In this document: positions 11,894-24,200 of the stretch, in pieces
Layout of the letters: each line of letters starts with the position of its first letter
Numbering within the stretch: position 1 is the first letter of the stretch
Source: Albula goreensis
Lineage: Eukaryota; Chordata; Actinopteri; Albuliformes; Albulidae
Reading direction: 5' to 3'
Assembly: GCA_022829145.1 (NCBI GenBank)
Contig: CM040746.1
Location: 22,355,332-22,419,331, forward strand
DNA length: 64,000 nucleotides
The notes under the pieces: generated by a model
Told to the model about the DNA's origin: nothing
Databases searched by the model: none
What the model saw: only the letters and a program-made list of their open reading frames with translations
Program-made: the position numbers and the translations under genes

Positions 11894-14800
11894 CAACAAC
11901 AACACATATCCTAAAATCATGAAATGATAGTTAAACTCCAAGAAACAGGTTGTGAATCTTGGCACTGGGCCATTCTTTGTCAAATCACCAGGGCCCAACA
12001 CCACCCATCAAAGATCTTCAAGCCACTTTGCCAGATGGTACATAGTGATTTAAAAGATGATGTCTGAGCACTGTTTGTGAAAATATGGATTGACTCACCC
12101 ATGGTAGGTCTCTCCTCGCAGTCTCTGCCTGGTCGGTCAGTGTAAAAGACGCGCACTGTTTTGTCAAAGCCACAGTACAGTTGGGAGCCATTAGGAGAGA
12201 AACACAGAGAGTGGGCTGCAGTCAACTCATCCTGAGAGAGAAAGTACAGCAGGAAGAAAAAAACAAGGGAGGAAGAATAACGGAAAAGGAAGGAGACAAA
12301 ATGAATAACACAGAAAAGTGACCGTGAGAGTGAACGTGGAGAAGAAAAAAAAGAAGAAGCGGGCATGTGCCTGCATGTGGCTGTCTTAGGTCTTATTACA
12401 ATGTATTGCCTAAAACATTTTTATATTAAATTTGATTATAGACTGTCAGCTTGTTATAGCTAGTCTGTTGCTGGTTGAAGCTGGTTAGGTCAGTAGCCTA
12501 CACTGGTCACAAACTAAAACCAGCACCAAAGTATCGAAAACACAGCTTAATCAAATGTACGTTTTTAAAGCAGCAGACCTTAGTACATCTACGAGGGTGT
12601 AAAAAAATTGGGAAAATATAGTCAAAGGCAAATCAAGCTTTGCCTGAAATTTACAAGGAGGTTGTGACATCAGGAGACAGCATGAGCAGCTGCAAGGAAT
12701 CCTGCTTCTCTTGAACAAGTGAGAGAAGTTTCTGATATCTCTCCAAGCCTGGAGGGTGTTCCGAACCCAGGACAATGGACCCCTCATCCACAGTGAAGCA
12801 TTACTGAAACTGACCACTAATCATCAAGTCTGTTACTGAGGATTGCTTTGCCTTTGGAGCAATGACAAGTTGGACACTGCTATAGATGTTCTTCGCTGCA
12901 GTGCTTTTTCATGAGTCCTGCATTTTTTTGTAAACCAACTTTGCAAATATTTTTGGTTATCCCCATATTGTGTTTATTTTTCCAAAAGTCTGACCTGGTT
13001 TCTTATCTCCTGTCAAAGACAAACAGCCAGTGGTAAATTAACAGTTGTTTCCCTTTCTCCATGGACTACCCACACGAAATCCAGACAGCTTTTTTTTTTT
13101 ACTTGCTCACCAGGTGGTTATATGGTCGAAAGGTCGCTCGCAGGTCACCATAGAAGGCATCCCAAATGTGCACTGGGTTATCACGGCTACTGCTGGCAAT
13201 GCTGAGAGAGACAAAGAGCAAAAAAGACAATGAAGATAAGGTATGCTCTGCAATACCCAGTATAATTTCACTTTTGAACAATTTCTTGCAATTAAATGCC
13301 AATGATTAACCATGAAATCTTGAACACGATTTCTCACTGATTACAGTGCAAGGCTCAGTGGATAAATGTGTACGCTGTACTTAATCTTTGTTCGAATTCT
13401 CCTATTACCCACCCATGAAAAGGCAGCTCAACCTTTCGTAGTCAGGATAAAAAAAAACCCTGGGCAATGTGGAAATGCCCAGAGGAGAATCAGAATGAAA
13501 TTCAGGACATGCCACAAACTAGCTCACGTTCCCTACCTGCCCCCATAACCATGAAATCAGCATTCTGCAGACTTGGATCTGTCTCAACGTGCAAATTACC
13601 TCACAATTGCAATAATTATCCCAATTAAGTCACAATTATAGTAATTTCCCAAATGATGACACAATTACAACAATTATCCTTGTGTAAAAAAAGACCTTAA
13701 CAAACAAAGAGAAAAACATCAATGAAATGAGCCAGAATCAAGATCAAAAATCAAATATTTGCATATAAGGAGGAAATTTCAATGATTCTTTCTCCACTGC
13801 CATTCCAAGAAACCCATTCTACTTATGCTACCATACATATCAGGCCTATACATGTAGCTGGCTGAATATTTGCACCAAGCGGTGTATTTGCTGATAATTT
13901 AATTATGTTCAAACAAGAACATAGTTTCGGTGATAAACTGGAAAAATGAGAGTTCTTTGTGTGTATTTCCAACAGAAAAACAAATCCCATTTGAATATAA
14001 CTTTAACTGAAATATTAGATTTAATCAAATATTGAATTAGACATCCTTGCTAAAGATGACAAAATAATGTGAAAGGCTACCAAACACTACTGTATTCAAT
14101 GCTCTAAAAATCAAGAAAATGATATGCACAAGTTTAATTTCAATGTATGGCTTTTTTTTTTTTTTTTTTGTTTAATAAAAGATGGGTGTTGAAATTACAG
14201 ACACCTTTAAAAAGGCATTTAATATTTATTAAGTAAGTTTTGGTAAAATTCCACTAAAATATAGCTCAGTATCTGTATTTTTTATTTTGTACAACCTTGT
14301 ATTTTCAACTTCATCATGCATGCCAATACGGCAAAAATGAGCCCTTCTGTGATAATACAAGAATGAGGAAAGTTCATGCATTTCATAAAATATGTAACTG
14401 GGATAACATGAATACAAGAACAGCAGGTGATGCAGTATTTCATGGTCCTGGAAAATTGCTGATTTGCAACAAATACAAAGGCCATTTTCCAGCATACTCT
14501 TTGCATGTGAAATAGCCACTGTTTGTGGAAACTTTCCAGAAGGAGTGTGGAGTGAAAAGAAGCAGCTGCCTAATATCATTTAAAAATGCAGTTTGTTTCA
14601 ATGAAACCACAGGTATACAGTCAGTTTGAGTACATGCAATGGCTGGTCAGGGGCAAGTCTGTATGATTTATAGACTGATATGGAGTGGTTTCATTTGATG
14701 GGTGTAATCATCTGTGATCAATTTTAGTGCACAACACTATGGCATTCTTAGCAGTAACAGTAAACGGCACTCACAAACAGGTATCAGGGTCCAGGGAGCT

Positions 14801-17332
14801 CATCTTGGGGTACCAGCAGTAGTCATAAATGGTGTCCCCTTCAGCCATTCTCAGCACTGGAGTCTGCAGGTACCACATAGGGGTGGGTCATACAGAAGTA
14901 TGCTTACCAGTTTAACAGATACTATATTAAGGTACAACGAATAGGTATACAGGATAAGTTAGGCATACAGATACTGTAACAAACATACATTATAGGAAAG
15001 GTAAAGCAGGTATACAAATATTGCTGTAGTGGTACACAGATACTCACCATCTCTGTAAGAAGGTCCCAGTTATTGCTATAGAGCTCTGGAGGGAGGTTGT
15101 ATACACGCAACACATTATCAGCACTGTTGGACAGGATACAGGAGCCATCAGGAGCCCTGGGGTAAAAAGAGGGGAGAGGGATAGCAGAGAGGCATCACCC
15201 TTAGTCAGTCAGCATGCTCATACCAATATGTGACACACGTACAACGGTAAATGATAAATTAAGATTTACCACTTGCAGCCCTTGAGGTAGTTCTCAGGAG
15301 AGCTGGTGTATTCAGCCCAGGCACCGGTCAGCATCTGGGGGCTTCGGCTGAAATCTAGACCTAGGCTGCAGAAAAAGGAAAAAATTAGGTAGGTCCCAGT
15401 AAAAACAGATGGGAAATAACTACATATATCAAAAGACAGAGTTATATCCTCATGTGTCACATACTGCCCTAACAACACCTCTCTCAAAGAGACATGCGAA
15501 TGGTGGACAAAATAATGGAAACACCAAACAATATTTCAATATTTATGAACATAGAAGTTGGGGGCACCCTTTGGATTCACAGCTGCTTCGATCCTTTTTG
15601 TAATAAAGTTGCACATGTTTTGAACTGTTTCTAGTGTTCTTGTTGGACCATTCTTCAAGAAAGAAAGCCTCACAAAGTGGTGGAAACCTACACCACGCTA
15701 TGTTTCGGTGGTTCCCACAAAGATTCAAGGTGTTTCCATCTGGTACTTGGGAGGGCCATCAAAGGTGTTTGAATAAAAATCAAATTTAGAGCTCACAACA
15801 TACAGTTTTCATTGAGCCTGGGTCACTGAGGTGTTAGTTCAGGTCTGTGGCTATTTTGGGGGCTTCTTTGCTGTTAATAGCAACTCTCCTGTTAAGTGCT
15901 CCTCTGTCCCTGTAGGTGAGCTTCCACAGCAACTACGGTTCTTTCCTCATACAGTTTGCCCTTGATTTCCCTCGACACATTTGGCCTTCACCCATTACAT
16001 ATGATATAAATGCCATTCAGGCACCAGCTATTCTATCTTTCAAAATCTGTTCAAATCAGGTTCAATTATTTGAGTGTTGCTTTTAACACCATGTTTCTAT
16101 TGATGTGTTTCAACAGAGACATATTGTTAATTTGTACAGGTATTGATTTATAAACTCATGTATAAACTCCATTTAACTGTAATTTAGTTGAACTACAATG
16201 GCTTTTCATTTGGTGTTTCCATTATTTGTTCTTATTTCCATACATTTCATCTCTGAGATCAAGAGAATGGCATCCAGTGGTTCAGTCCTCTGTACCACCC
16301 TGAGGTTAATGATGGATGAGGAATCACTGAGCAAGCAAACAGTTAAAGCAGACACTCAGCTGAGTGCAGATATGCCAGTGAAGCCCAACATAAAATGGCA
16401 GCCAGATGGATTACTCTTCACACAAACAGAATAATGTGCTGTAGATACAACTCACTTCTGGACTTCATGAGGGCTGAACCCTGAGCCCTGGCTTTCATCT
16501 ATCTCTTCCTCCTCATCCTCCTCTCTTCCATCTACCATGGTTGGGTTCTGTTCTCCATTCTGTGGCCAATCTGTCTCCCCCTCCTCTCCCTCATGTCTCT
16601 GTACTGAACCGTTCCCAGTCACAAAGGCAAGCAGTTAGCACAGATCATTTAGATGCCAGCAGCAGTAACATCTTGATTTATGAACATAATTTTTTAAGCT
16701 GATCTTCTTAGCAGTATCAGCTAAATGTCCACTGTATACAGTACTGTCTTTCCTGCATCAGGTGCTGTGAGAGCCACACACCACTTCTGCCTTCATTTGC
16801 ATTCTTCTATTCAATGAACTTAAAAATAATAAAGAACATACAAAGTCAGAAAAAATTGAAACATCAACCTCAAAGATGAGCCACATGGCCATACAGGGAT
16901 GGTGAGAGACAGAAGAGGAGAAGTGGGGAAAAACAATTCTGTGGGGTGATAGTAATTTGTAGAGTATTTGCTCTGAAATAGGGAAAGAATGAGCCTCTAA
17001 TTGTAAATGAAAAAGCAGCAAGCTGATAAAAAGGGAGTAGGGCACTCACCTTCCTCCTCATCTTGGACCAGTAAAGAATGGCCATGCCTTTCCTCGGTCC
17101 TCTCTTTGGGCTTAACAGGTTCCTGTGATTCACAAGTCACGTGGGCTTCTTCCAGCCGTGGCTGTTTTGCAGCTGGAGGTAACTCCTCACTCACCTCCTC
17201 TGCCTTGCTTCTCTCAATACCCTGATCCCCTTCTACTGGTAATGTTTTTTGAGGGGGCTCTGTGTCCCCCTCCGCCTCCTGTCCTGCACCCACCAGACCT
17301 CCAGAATCACCTATATCTGCCATTGCCGACAT
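10040..17332 (-). CDS. wrap53: WRAP53 / TCAB1, telomerase Cajal body WD40 protein, 543 aa
   Basis: TCAB1 binds the CAB box of scaRNAs and telomerase RNA and carries these RNPs to Cajal bodies. Eleven coding exons: 17332-17050, 16603-16456, 15365-15270, 15156-15048, 14863-14775, 13201-13111, 12231-12099, 11592-11381, 11172-11069, 10782-10639, 10262-10040. All join in phase (1632 bases including stop), and human WRAP53 is 548 aa. About 145 acidic, Glu-rich N-terminal residues ([20 protein letters not shown]) precede the WD40 propeller, which shows family hallmarks: [114 protein letters not shown] and [20 protein letters not shown]. The C-terminus has an Asp/Ser run (DSDSDSDSD) like the acidic tail of orthologues. 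The start ATG is the first of two near each other (MSAMAD). The human neighbour TP53 is not seen upstream. Confidence 0.97.
10900..11042. repeat. small MITE-like interspersed repeat in a wrap53 intron
   Basis: The ends read CTTCAAACTCCAATCCTCAA and, inverted, a related CTGGAGTCC motif, around the phrase ATCTGCAGGTTTTGTGG. This resembles a short palindromic repeat that is common in fish genomes. It is judged by eye and lies between exons 9 and 10. Confidence 0.35.
11852..11891 (+). repeat. poly(A) tract, about 40 bases
   Basis: An uninterrupted run of A in the wrap53 intron between exons 7 and 8. No retroposed sequence or target duplication is obvious next to it, so it is treated as a simple repeat. 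Confidence 0.9.
15502..16232. mobile_element. short Tc1-like non-autonomous element
   Basis: GTGGACAAAATAATGGAAAC at about 15503 is mirrored on the other strand by GTTTCCATTATTTGTTC at about 16213-16230, giving imperfect terminal inverted repeats of some 20 bases. The 0.7 kb between has no intact transposase frame. It lies in the wrap53 intron between coding exons 2 and 3. Family assignment rests on the terminal motif only. Confidence 0.55.
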
Positions 17333-18330
17333 GGTACACCTCCAAACCAGGGCTAACTGTTATTTTCGGTCTTGCTTTCACTTAAGAAGCTGTCCTCTCC
17401 AACCACACTTTGTTCAGTTATTTGTTCAAAGCCCACCAACCCCTCTTCCTTTCTCTCTCTCTCTCTCTCTCTGTCAGACAGCTGTGTGGTAAGTGCTACT
17501 AGGGTAGTGCTTCTTTCTGCAGGGTGGCTGACGAAGTCTGGAGGAGGATGAGGACATCACAGCACCAACACAACTGCTCAGAGAGATGTAGGGAGAGGAC
17601 AGGGACAGGGATCAAAGACCATTGTATGAAGACATAAAACAAAATATATCAGCGAATTTCACAGAGAATAGGAAGACAGAAATATTGCAAGCCGACAGAG
17701 GAGAGACAAGGGTAATAATGCAGTGCTTGGCCTTCAAAACCATTTGCAAGAGTACATTGCTATTAAGTTGTGCTACTCGTTATCGATTCAGGGACCAAGC
17801 GGCATGCGGACAGTAACTACACATTTTCATTATATGCAGCTTCCGAAATTTAAAAAGCTAGGCAACTCAACGATTTACAGTTAATGCAGTAAACCGTCCA
17901 ACACCAATTCTTCAGCATTTGTTTACTTTACCCTTACGTGTACAACAACTGAGTATTCAACAAGCTGCCATTGTGACTTCGAAAATAGCATGCTAGCAAT
18001 CTACATCGATATTCCTTTGTTCGGGGCTACAATCACTTGCTTGTTTTTTTTTACAGCTTTGTTTACAAACCTGCTTGGTTGATATTTACTGTAAGTCCCT
18101 CCTTCTTGAATGAATATCTTGCCGTTTGTCGTTATTCCCGACTTCAGTAAAGTGCTTGCTTCTCTTTTTCTTCACAAAACACTTTGTAAATGCAAAGACG
18201 TCTGTATAATTAGGTCAGAGGACGTAGAACCCAGTGTGGTCAGCTCGTTACTGATGCTCACGCTGCACATTCACTGAAAGTGTAAGGCGCCATGACATTT
18301 CTCTCTGTTACTAACTTGTGATGTCAAATC
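17333..18330 (-). promoter_or_regulatory. wrap53: probable wrap53 5' UTR and promoter region
   Basis: This is the kilobase upstream of the wrap53 start. It contains a (CT)n tract (17452-17473) close to the start codon and moderately more CpG than the flanks. No TATA box is seen, and no coding sequence on the plus strand that would suggest a divergent partner. The transcription start cannot be placed. Confidence 0.35.
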
Positions 18331-19830
18331 ATCGCGAGATTTTATAACCTAAATGTGCGTTTGAGATTTTTCCCTGTCCTATAATATGGATGTATTTAGT
18401 GAAAGTTGGACTTGGAATTTTCCAAATATGTCGCAGCAAGAGGCCAGAAAAATTAAATTTCAGTGGAAATTCAGTGGAAGTGGAGACATGTTTTCGTTTC
18501 AATACAAAAATAAACGCCACCTAATAAATAAGGACGATGTCCCGTTTTGGCTTGCCTTAACCATGATCTCTTAAATCAAACGTTTTACATACATGGTCCG
18601 ACTCCAAAAACGTAGCCCAGTCAGTATGCTTCTGAGGCAACGTTTTTATTTATCTGTCTCTTTTTCTGGTGTATGTCCAGTTCTTTCCGCAGTACAGTCA
18701 CATGTCGACTAATTTTCTGACGTTTTATTTACATTTTTTTACATGTTCTCTAAATAGAACGCACCACAATGTACACGCTTTCGGCATTTAACCGTGCTCT
18801 GTAAGTTCCGAACAGCTATACAGGAAGTTAACCATTTCTGGTTTTACTGAACCAAAAAAAAAAATAAATAAATAAAGAAAAAAGGGAAAAGCCACCATAT
18901 AGTCATCATTAACCACATAATTATCAGCACTGACAGTTGTGCGTGGCTCCACCCTAACAGGCTTCATGAAACCTGATTTAAACCATCACTAGGTTTTCAG
19001 TTCACTGGTGATAGTGAATTCATAGAGATATACCACGATCAAGTGATGATCCTGACATTTTCCTGAACTTACCATATGGATCCTGATCATTTTGTGGCTG
19101 ATACAGAGGTACTTGGCAACAGATATTACAGGGCAGGAGGCCAGCTTTCAATGTTGATTTTGGGCATGCTGTCTAAGAAGCAGTGTTCTGTTACTAAATA
19201 ATCACCGAATTATTGTAAGATTCATAAGTAATTAAAAAGTCAATATGCATGTTTTCTGTTCTTAATTGAAGGTGGCAAGATTATTTGTCCTAGCTCCAAT
19301 CAGTGAAGAATAACTCATGACTATAGCCATGACTATAGACTATAATTCCTGTTTACTTCAGAGATTTGTATGGGTGCTGGCCATATTAAAATGCAACTTT
19401 AAAGAAAAGTTAATGAAAAGTTAGCTAAATGTTGCTTAACACTTTGAGTATCAGCAAATACAAAGCCCCAAGCTTTACATAGAAAGTCAGCTCCATAATT
19501 TTTTGGCATCCTTGGTGAAGTTGGAGCAGGGTACCAGGACATTCTGGCCATACACCTGAGTGCCTCTTCCAGATTTGGCTGCAGGGGGACCTTCCAGCAT
19601 GACAATAACAAACATTTTTGCTGGAGAGTGACTTTCTTTTCCTGTAATTTCCTTTGCATTATTTTGCTGTAGCCTATAGTTTTACAGCATTACAAGACTA
19701 TTAAAAACCGAGACTGGGCTTATGTAAGTCGAACCACTACCTGCTGTTCTATTTCACCAAAAATGAAATTGAATTTAAATCCAGGAGTGATTTAAAATTT
19801 TTATAGTAACATGATTGAGGCATCAAAACA
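18331..19830. other. intergenic, nothing recognised
   Basis: No exon or family-like protein is visible on either strand. Composition is A/T-rich. No tp53 exon is present, which matters because human WRAP53 overlaps TP53 head to head. Confidence 0.4.
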
Positions 19831-19832
19831 AA

Positions 19833-19845
19833 ACACACACACACA

Positions 19846-19889
<44 letters not shown>

Positions 19890-19899
19890 CACGCACGCA

Positions 19900-19968
<69 letters not shown>
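19833..19968 (+). repeat. compound microsatellite (ACGC)n then (AC)n
   Basis: About 85 bases of ACGC units run into about 50 bases of pure AC. The tract directly abuts the CAGTACCAGTCA terminus of the Tc1-like relic at 19969. All long Thr-His or Cys-Val frames here are repeat translations, not genes. Confidence 0.95.
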
Positions 19969-19972
<4 letters not shown>

Positions 19973-21235
19973 CCAGTCAATCATGTGGACACATCTGCCT
20001 TTTAATGCATTTCTTTCCTTGTTTACAAGATAATTCTTACACAATGTTGAGGTGTGCTTAGGGTCGTTATCTTGTTGAAAAACAAATGATGGTCCAGCTA
20101 GGCACTGACCAGATGGGATGGTGTGTCATTGAAAAATGCTGTGGTTGCCATGTTGGTTCAGTGTGCCTTCAATTATATTTAAATCTCCAACAGCATCACC
20201 AGCAAAACACCCCCACATCATTACAGCACCCCCCATGCTTCACAGTGGACGTCACACATGCTGGTGCCATCCATTCACCTTCTCAAAAAAACACAACGCT
20301 TGGAGCCCAAAATTTCTAACTTGGACACGTCTGACAAAAGAACAGATTCCCAATGCTCTAGTGTCCACTGACTGTTATCTTTTGCCCAAACCGGGCCTCT
20401 GAGTGGCTCGTGGGATAAATTGCCCCCTATAGGTCCTGAGGTCGGGGGATCGATCGCCATGGCCAGAGGTCCCATTGGCGAGGCAACAATTGGCCGGAGT
20501 AGGTCGGCCTAACTCCCGTTGGCCTCATCACAATAGCACTCTCCTTGTCATGCTTGGGTGCCTGTGGCGGCACGAAACGAGTGTACGCCGACTACGTCTT
20601 CCTCCGACGTCATAGGCAGCGTGCGGTTGGTGGTGCAGTCGCAACGTGAAAAGAAGCGAGGGTGTCATCACCTGAATCGGAGGAGTCACGTGCAAGACTT
20701 CTCCTCCCACAGCTGTCGGTGCGAGTGCTGCAGTGAGATCAACAAGTTCGGCTGAACATTCAGGTTGGAAAAAAGGGGGAAAATCGGGGTTAAAAAAAAA
20801 AATCTTTTGCCCAAACCTTTTGCCAATCCTTTCTTATTGTTGACATCCCTCAGAAGAGGTTCCTTTGCATTAGTTCTACCATAAAGACCTGATCTCCTCC
20901 GAACAGTTGATGTTGAGATGTGCTTGCTGCTAGAGCTCTGTGAAGCATTCATTTCAGCTTTAATCTGCTGTGCTGTTAACTGGCCATGTCTCAGGCTGAT
21001 GACTCCAATATACTTGTCATCTGCAACAGAGGTCTTCATCTCCTGAGGTGATCCTCATAAGATCCAGTTTCATTATAGTTTTGATTGCTTTGGCCTGTGC
21101 ACTTGAAGAAACTTTTAAGTTTTTGTGATTTTGAATGAATGATGGTCTGTTTCTTCATCTGTTTTAAAAATTAAAATGTTAATGCTTATCAGTGGTGTTG
21201 GAATGCCTAATACTACATTAACTGTATCAAAAGTA
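19969..21235 (-). mobile_element. degenerate Tc1-like transposon, split by a SINE
   Basis: The minus strand carries fragments of a Tc1 transposase: at about 21039-20840 a helix-turn-helix part (GQLTAQQIKAEMNASQSSSS, then STVRRRSGLYGR), and at about 20110-19980 the second catalytic Asp region (FQQDNDPKHT-like) and the C-terminus. The left boundary is the typical CAGTACCAGTCA terminus; the matching right terminus is not visible, so 21235 is approximate. Stops and frameshifts make it a pseudogene. A SINE occupies 20393-20801 inside it. Confidence 0.75.
20393..20801 (+). mobile_element. tRNA-like SINE with perfect 16-base target duplication
   Basis: The 409-base insert is bounded by identical copies of ATCTTTTGCCCAAACC at 20377-20392 and 20802-20817. 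It ends in an A-rich tail (about 11 A). The head has box A-like (CTGAGTGGCTCG) and box B-like (GGGGGATCGATCGCC) stretches, as expected of a tRNA-derived SINE with an internal RNA polymerase III promoter. The body keeps many CpG sites, unlike the surrounding A/T-rich DNA. Perfect duplication, CpG retention and a clean tail indicate a recent insertion. The SINE family is not named. Confidence 0.85.
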
Positions 21236-24200
21236 CACATACACCTGATGAGTTAATGATGGAAAGCATGCAGCTTAAAAGAAGTGGTTAAGTTGATGGA
21301 TCTGAGTGATGATGTCTCGTATCACACATTCAGTTTTTCAGGATATCAAAATTCAAATGGAAAAAAGACAAGCAGACGATCTAAAATTCAACTTTAAATT
21401 GATTTATTTTTTGTGATTTTGTTGTTCTCTTCAAACAAAAAACTATTTACATTTTAAGGTTGTTCTTTTTGTTTCAGTTTGCTTTTGTTATGTAATGTCT
21501 AAACATTCAAAATGTTTTCAAAGCAATGGAGCTGAGCTGACTGGATTGGTCGAAAAGGAGATTCACAAATGACTAACTTCTGCCTAATAAAGAAACAGGA
21601 GCATGTGCTTGGTTCACGTAAAACATGTTATTTATGGAAATTAATATCTTTCTAAATCCACTGAAATAAGAATCCCTAAAAATGACATATCGTGCCTTCT
21701 CTGCACTAACTCTGAATTCTTGACAAAATCAGAAGGTTAAGTCATATACTAATGACCCAACTAAACTAATTTAAAGGTTATTTAAGTTCCATCAACAGTA
21801 ACATCCAACATTCCCATACAAACCCATTCAAATATTGTAATCACATACAGCCATGGTAGGTCTCATTGCCTGGCTTGTAACCAAATCAAATTATGAATTA
21901 TCAAAATACTCAGTCAGGCAAATGCCCTTGTTCAATATTTTATTAAAGATAAAAATTAAGCAAATATATTCTATATTATGATACACCCTCTCTGATTAAT
22001 TGCTGAAATCCAATACTAAATTCAATATAAAACAAGTCCATCTAGAGAAAAACTGGAGAGCCAACTGGTTTGTTCATCCCCATGGCTGTCCAACAAGTGT
22101 CAAGGGAAGCATACTGAAAAACCCTAAGAGTAATAGACGCAAGTGTTTCTCCATCACTAAACATGATCACAAAAAAAAGCCATGTGCTATGCATAATGTG
22201 GCTACTTGTTCCAATTACATCAGGGCACAAACAACTACAGGCAATCCTACAACTCTATGCAACCGGTACACAAAAATCTCAGTTCTATGATGTCCATAGG
22301 GCTAAACGGTAAGATCACTAACAAATGTATGCTTTTAAACAGACCAGGCATAATCTCTTGCTACAGTACTATTTCATTCCCAGGTCTCACAAAGTGTGTA
22401 CACACCCTTTAAAAATTTTGCATTACACACGAGCATAAAATAAGCGATCTCACCTATGAAAATAATGCCAAAACAATCCAACAACACAACCAAATAATAA
22501 TCATTGTACAACTGAGGAAGGGAAAATTTACAGAAATGTGCAGTAAGCTAACAGCCTCTGCAAAAAATCTGTTACAAATATTGTACACTATACCTATAAT
22601 GCAAAGTGCATAATTCTACAGTAAACTGTTACCTTCTGTTGTAAATCTTTCACATTAGCTTCTGTTACAAAAACACTATCCACTCTCCAAAAACCTTTCG
22701 GAATGTTAGCACAAGCTAGTTTTCCTGAACTAATCAAAAACAAGTCATGGGGTGAAATGGGGCCCCCTGAGACTGTGCAACATGGGGGCTTTCCCTGTTT
22801 CTTGTCAAGGAATATGTGTGTCAAAATTTCATCTGACAATCCATTGAGGAAATTCTTAGGGGGGATACCAGAAGGAACACACACCAACTGCTGCAACAGA
22901 CTGGGTTTCAAGACACAGACAACCTCAGCTCTGCAGACCCAATCTATGCCTGCCAGAGTGGTCCATCAAGATCTTTGTTAAAGACCATTAGCACTTCTGC
23001 TTTCAATAGGGGTTATAGAGAGAGTCCACTTAAATGAGGGCTTTAACAATCTTCAAAAGTGCCAAGACCATTATCAGTGGATTGGCAGTGCCTCTCCACA
23101 GGACAGAGTAAGCAGTTACCAAGAAATAGAATGCGCATCCATCTCACAAATTTGTCCTCTTCACACTTGTAACTGTGCAAACACATGCACCCAGCATAAT
23201 GGGCATTTGAATAAACACATTAGTTTACTCCTGGAGTGGAAAACCTTTCACTTCAGTTGATTAACTTGAAAGTAACCTCCCTACCTATAACTATTAGGCA
23301 TTTGTATGAAGTTTATGTGTGCATGTGGGAAGGGCATGCATGTATGGTAGATATTGATGTCAGTGAGTTGTATGTAAATCGTAGGTGTTTGTTCCATGTG
23401 CTGATTTCAGTAGTTGTGTGGTGGCAGTGGCTCCATGTTTCAGCCCTTCCTCCCCTTGCCATCAGCTCAGCTCCACCCAGCACAGACTCGCACTGTGAGT
23501 CTGGTACTTCAGCTACATGTATAGGCATTTAAAACTGGAAATTCTTTACAAAGTCACACAGTTCACAAGGCAAACTATGATCTGGATAGCTCAGTTTCAG
23601 TGTCTCAGGTCACTGTGAGGTCGATTATATACACACATACAAACCATCACTGTATGTATGCTACCAGGAAATCTTCGACCAGTGGATGGTTAGGATTTCA
23701 GCAGAATGGGTTAGGATCCTGCTCTATGTGGATGTTACATGCTCTTCATTGAGGAGAGAGGTGTACACACTTCTCCCTCCAAAACAAAGTCAGCATGTTG
23801 TTCTGACCCCTCATTTTACCCAGGGACCCATCTGTACAGTTAAGGCATGTCAACAAAAAAATTAAAAGAAAATTAAAACGAGACTTTACAAACGGATGAG
23901 GAAATCAATGGTACGAAATGTACATTATTTACAAGGCAGCCAGTGATCCAAGTGAATTTGTGTTGGCTGTGTGTATACACCCACCAATGTGGAGCTAAAC
24001 ACTGCATGGGTATGGTTGCTTCAGATTTGAGGTCTGTATGTGTGTGTATCTGCATATTATGTTCCTATACCAGGCTACACAAACGAATACTGGTACAGTC
24101 AGTCTTACGCTGTATTCCGAGGCTGCGTGTCTGTGTGTGTGCATGCGTGTACGTGTGTCCTGTAGAGAACTTTAAGGGTGTCATTCTTGGGTTGGAATCA

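Noticed and set aside
19749..20044. Long frames on both strands of Thr-His or Cys-Val repeats
   Set aside because: They are translations of the (ACGC)n/(AC)n microsatellite.
17333..22000. Search for tp53 exons upstream of wrap53
   Set aside because: None of the conserved p53 DNA-binding-domain motifs is visible.
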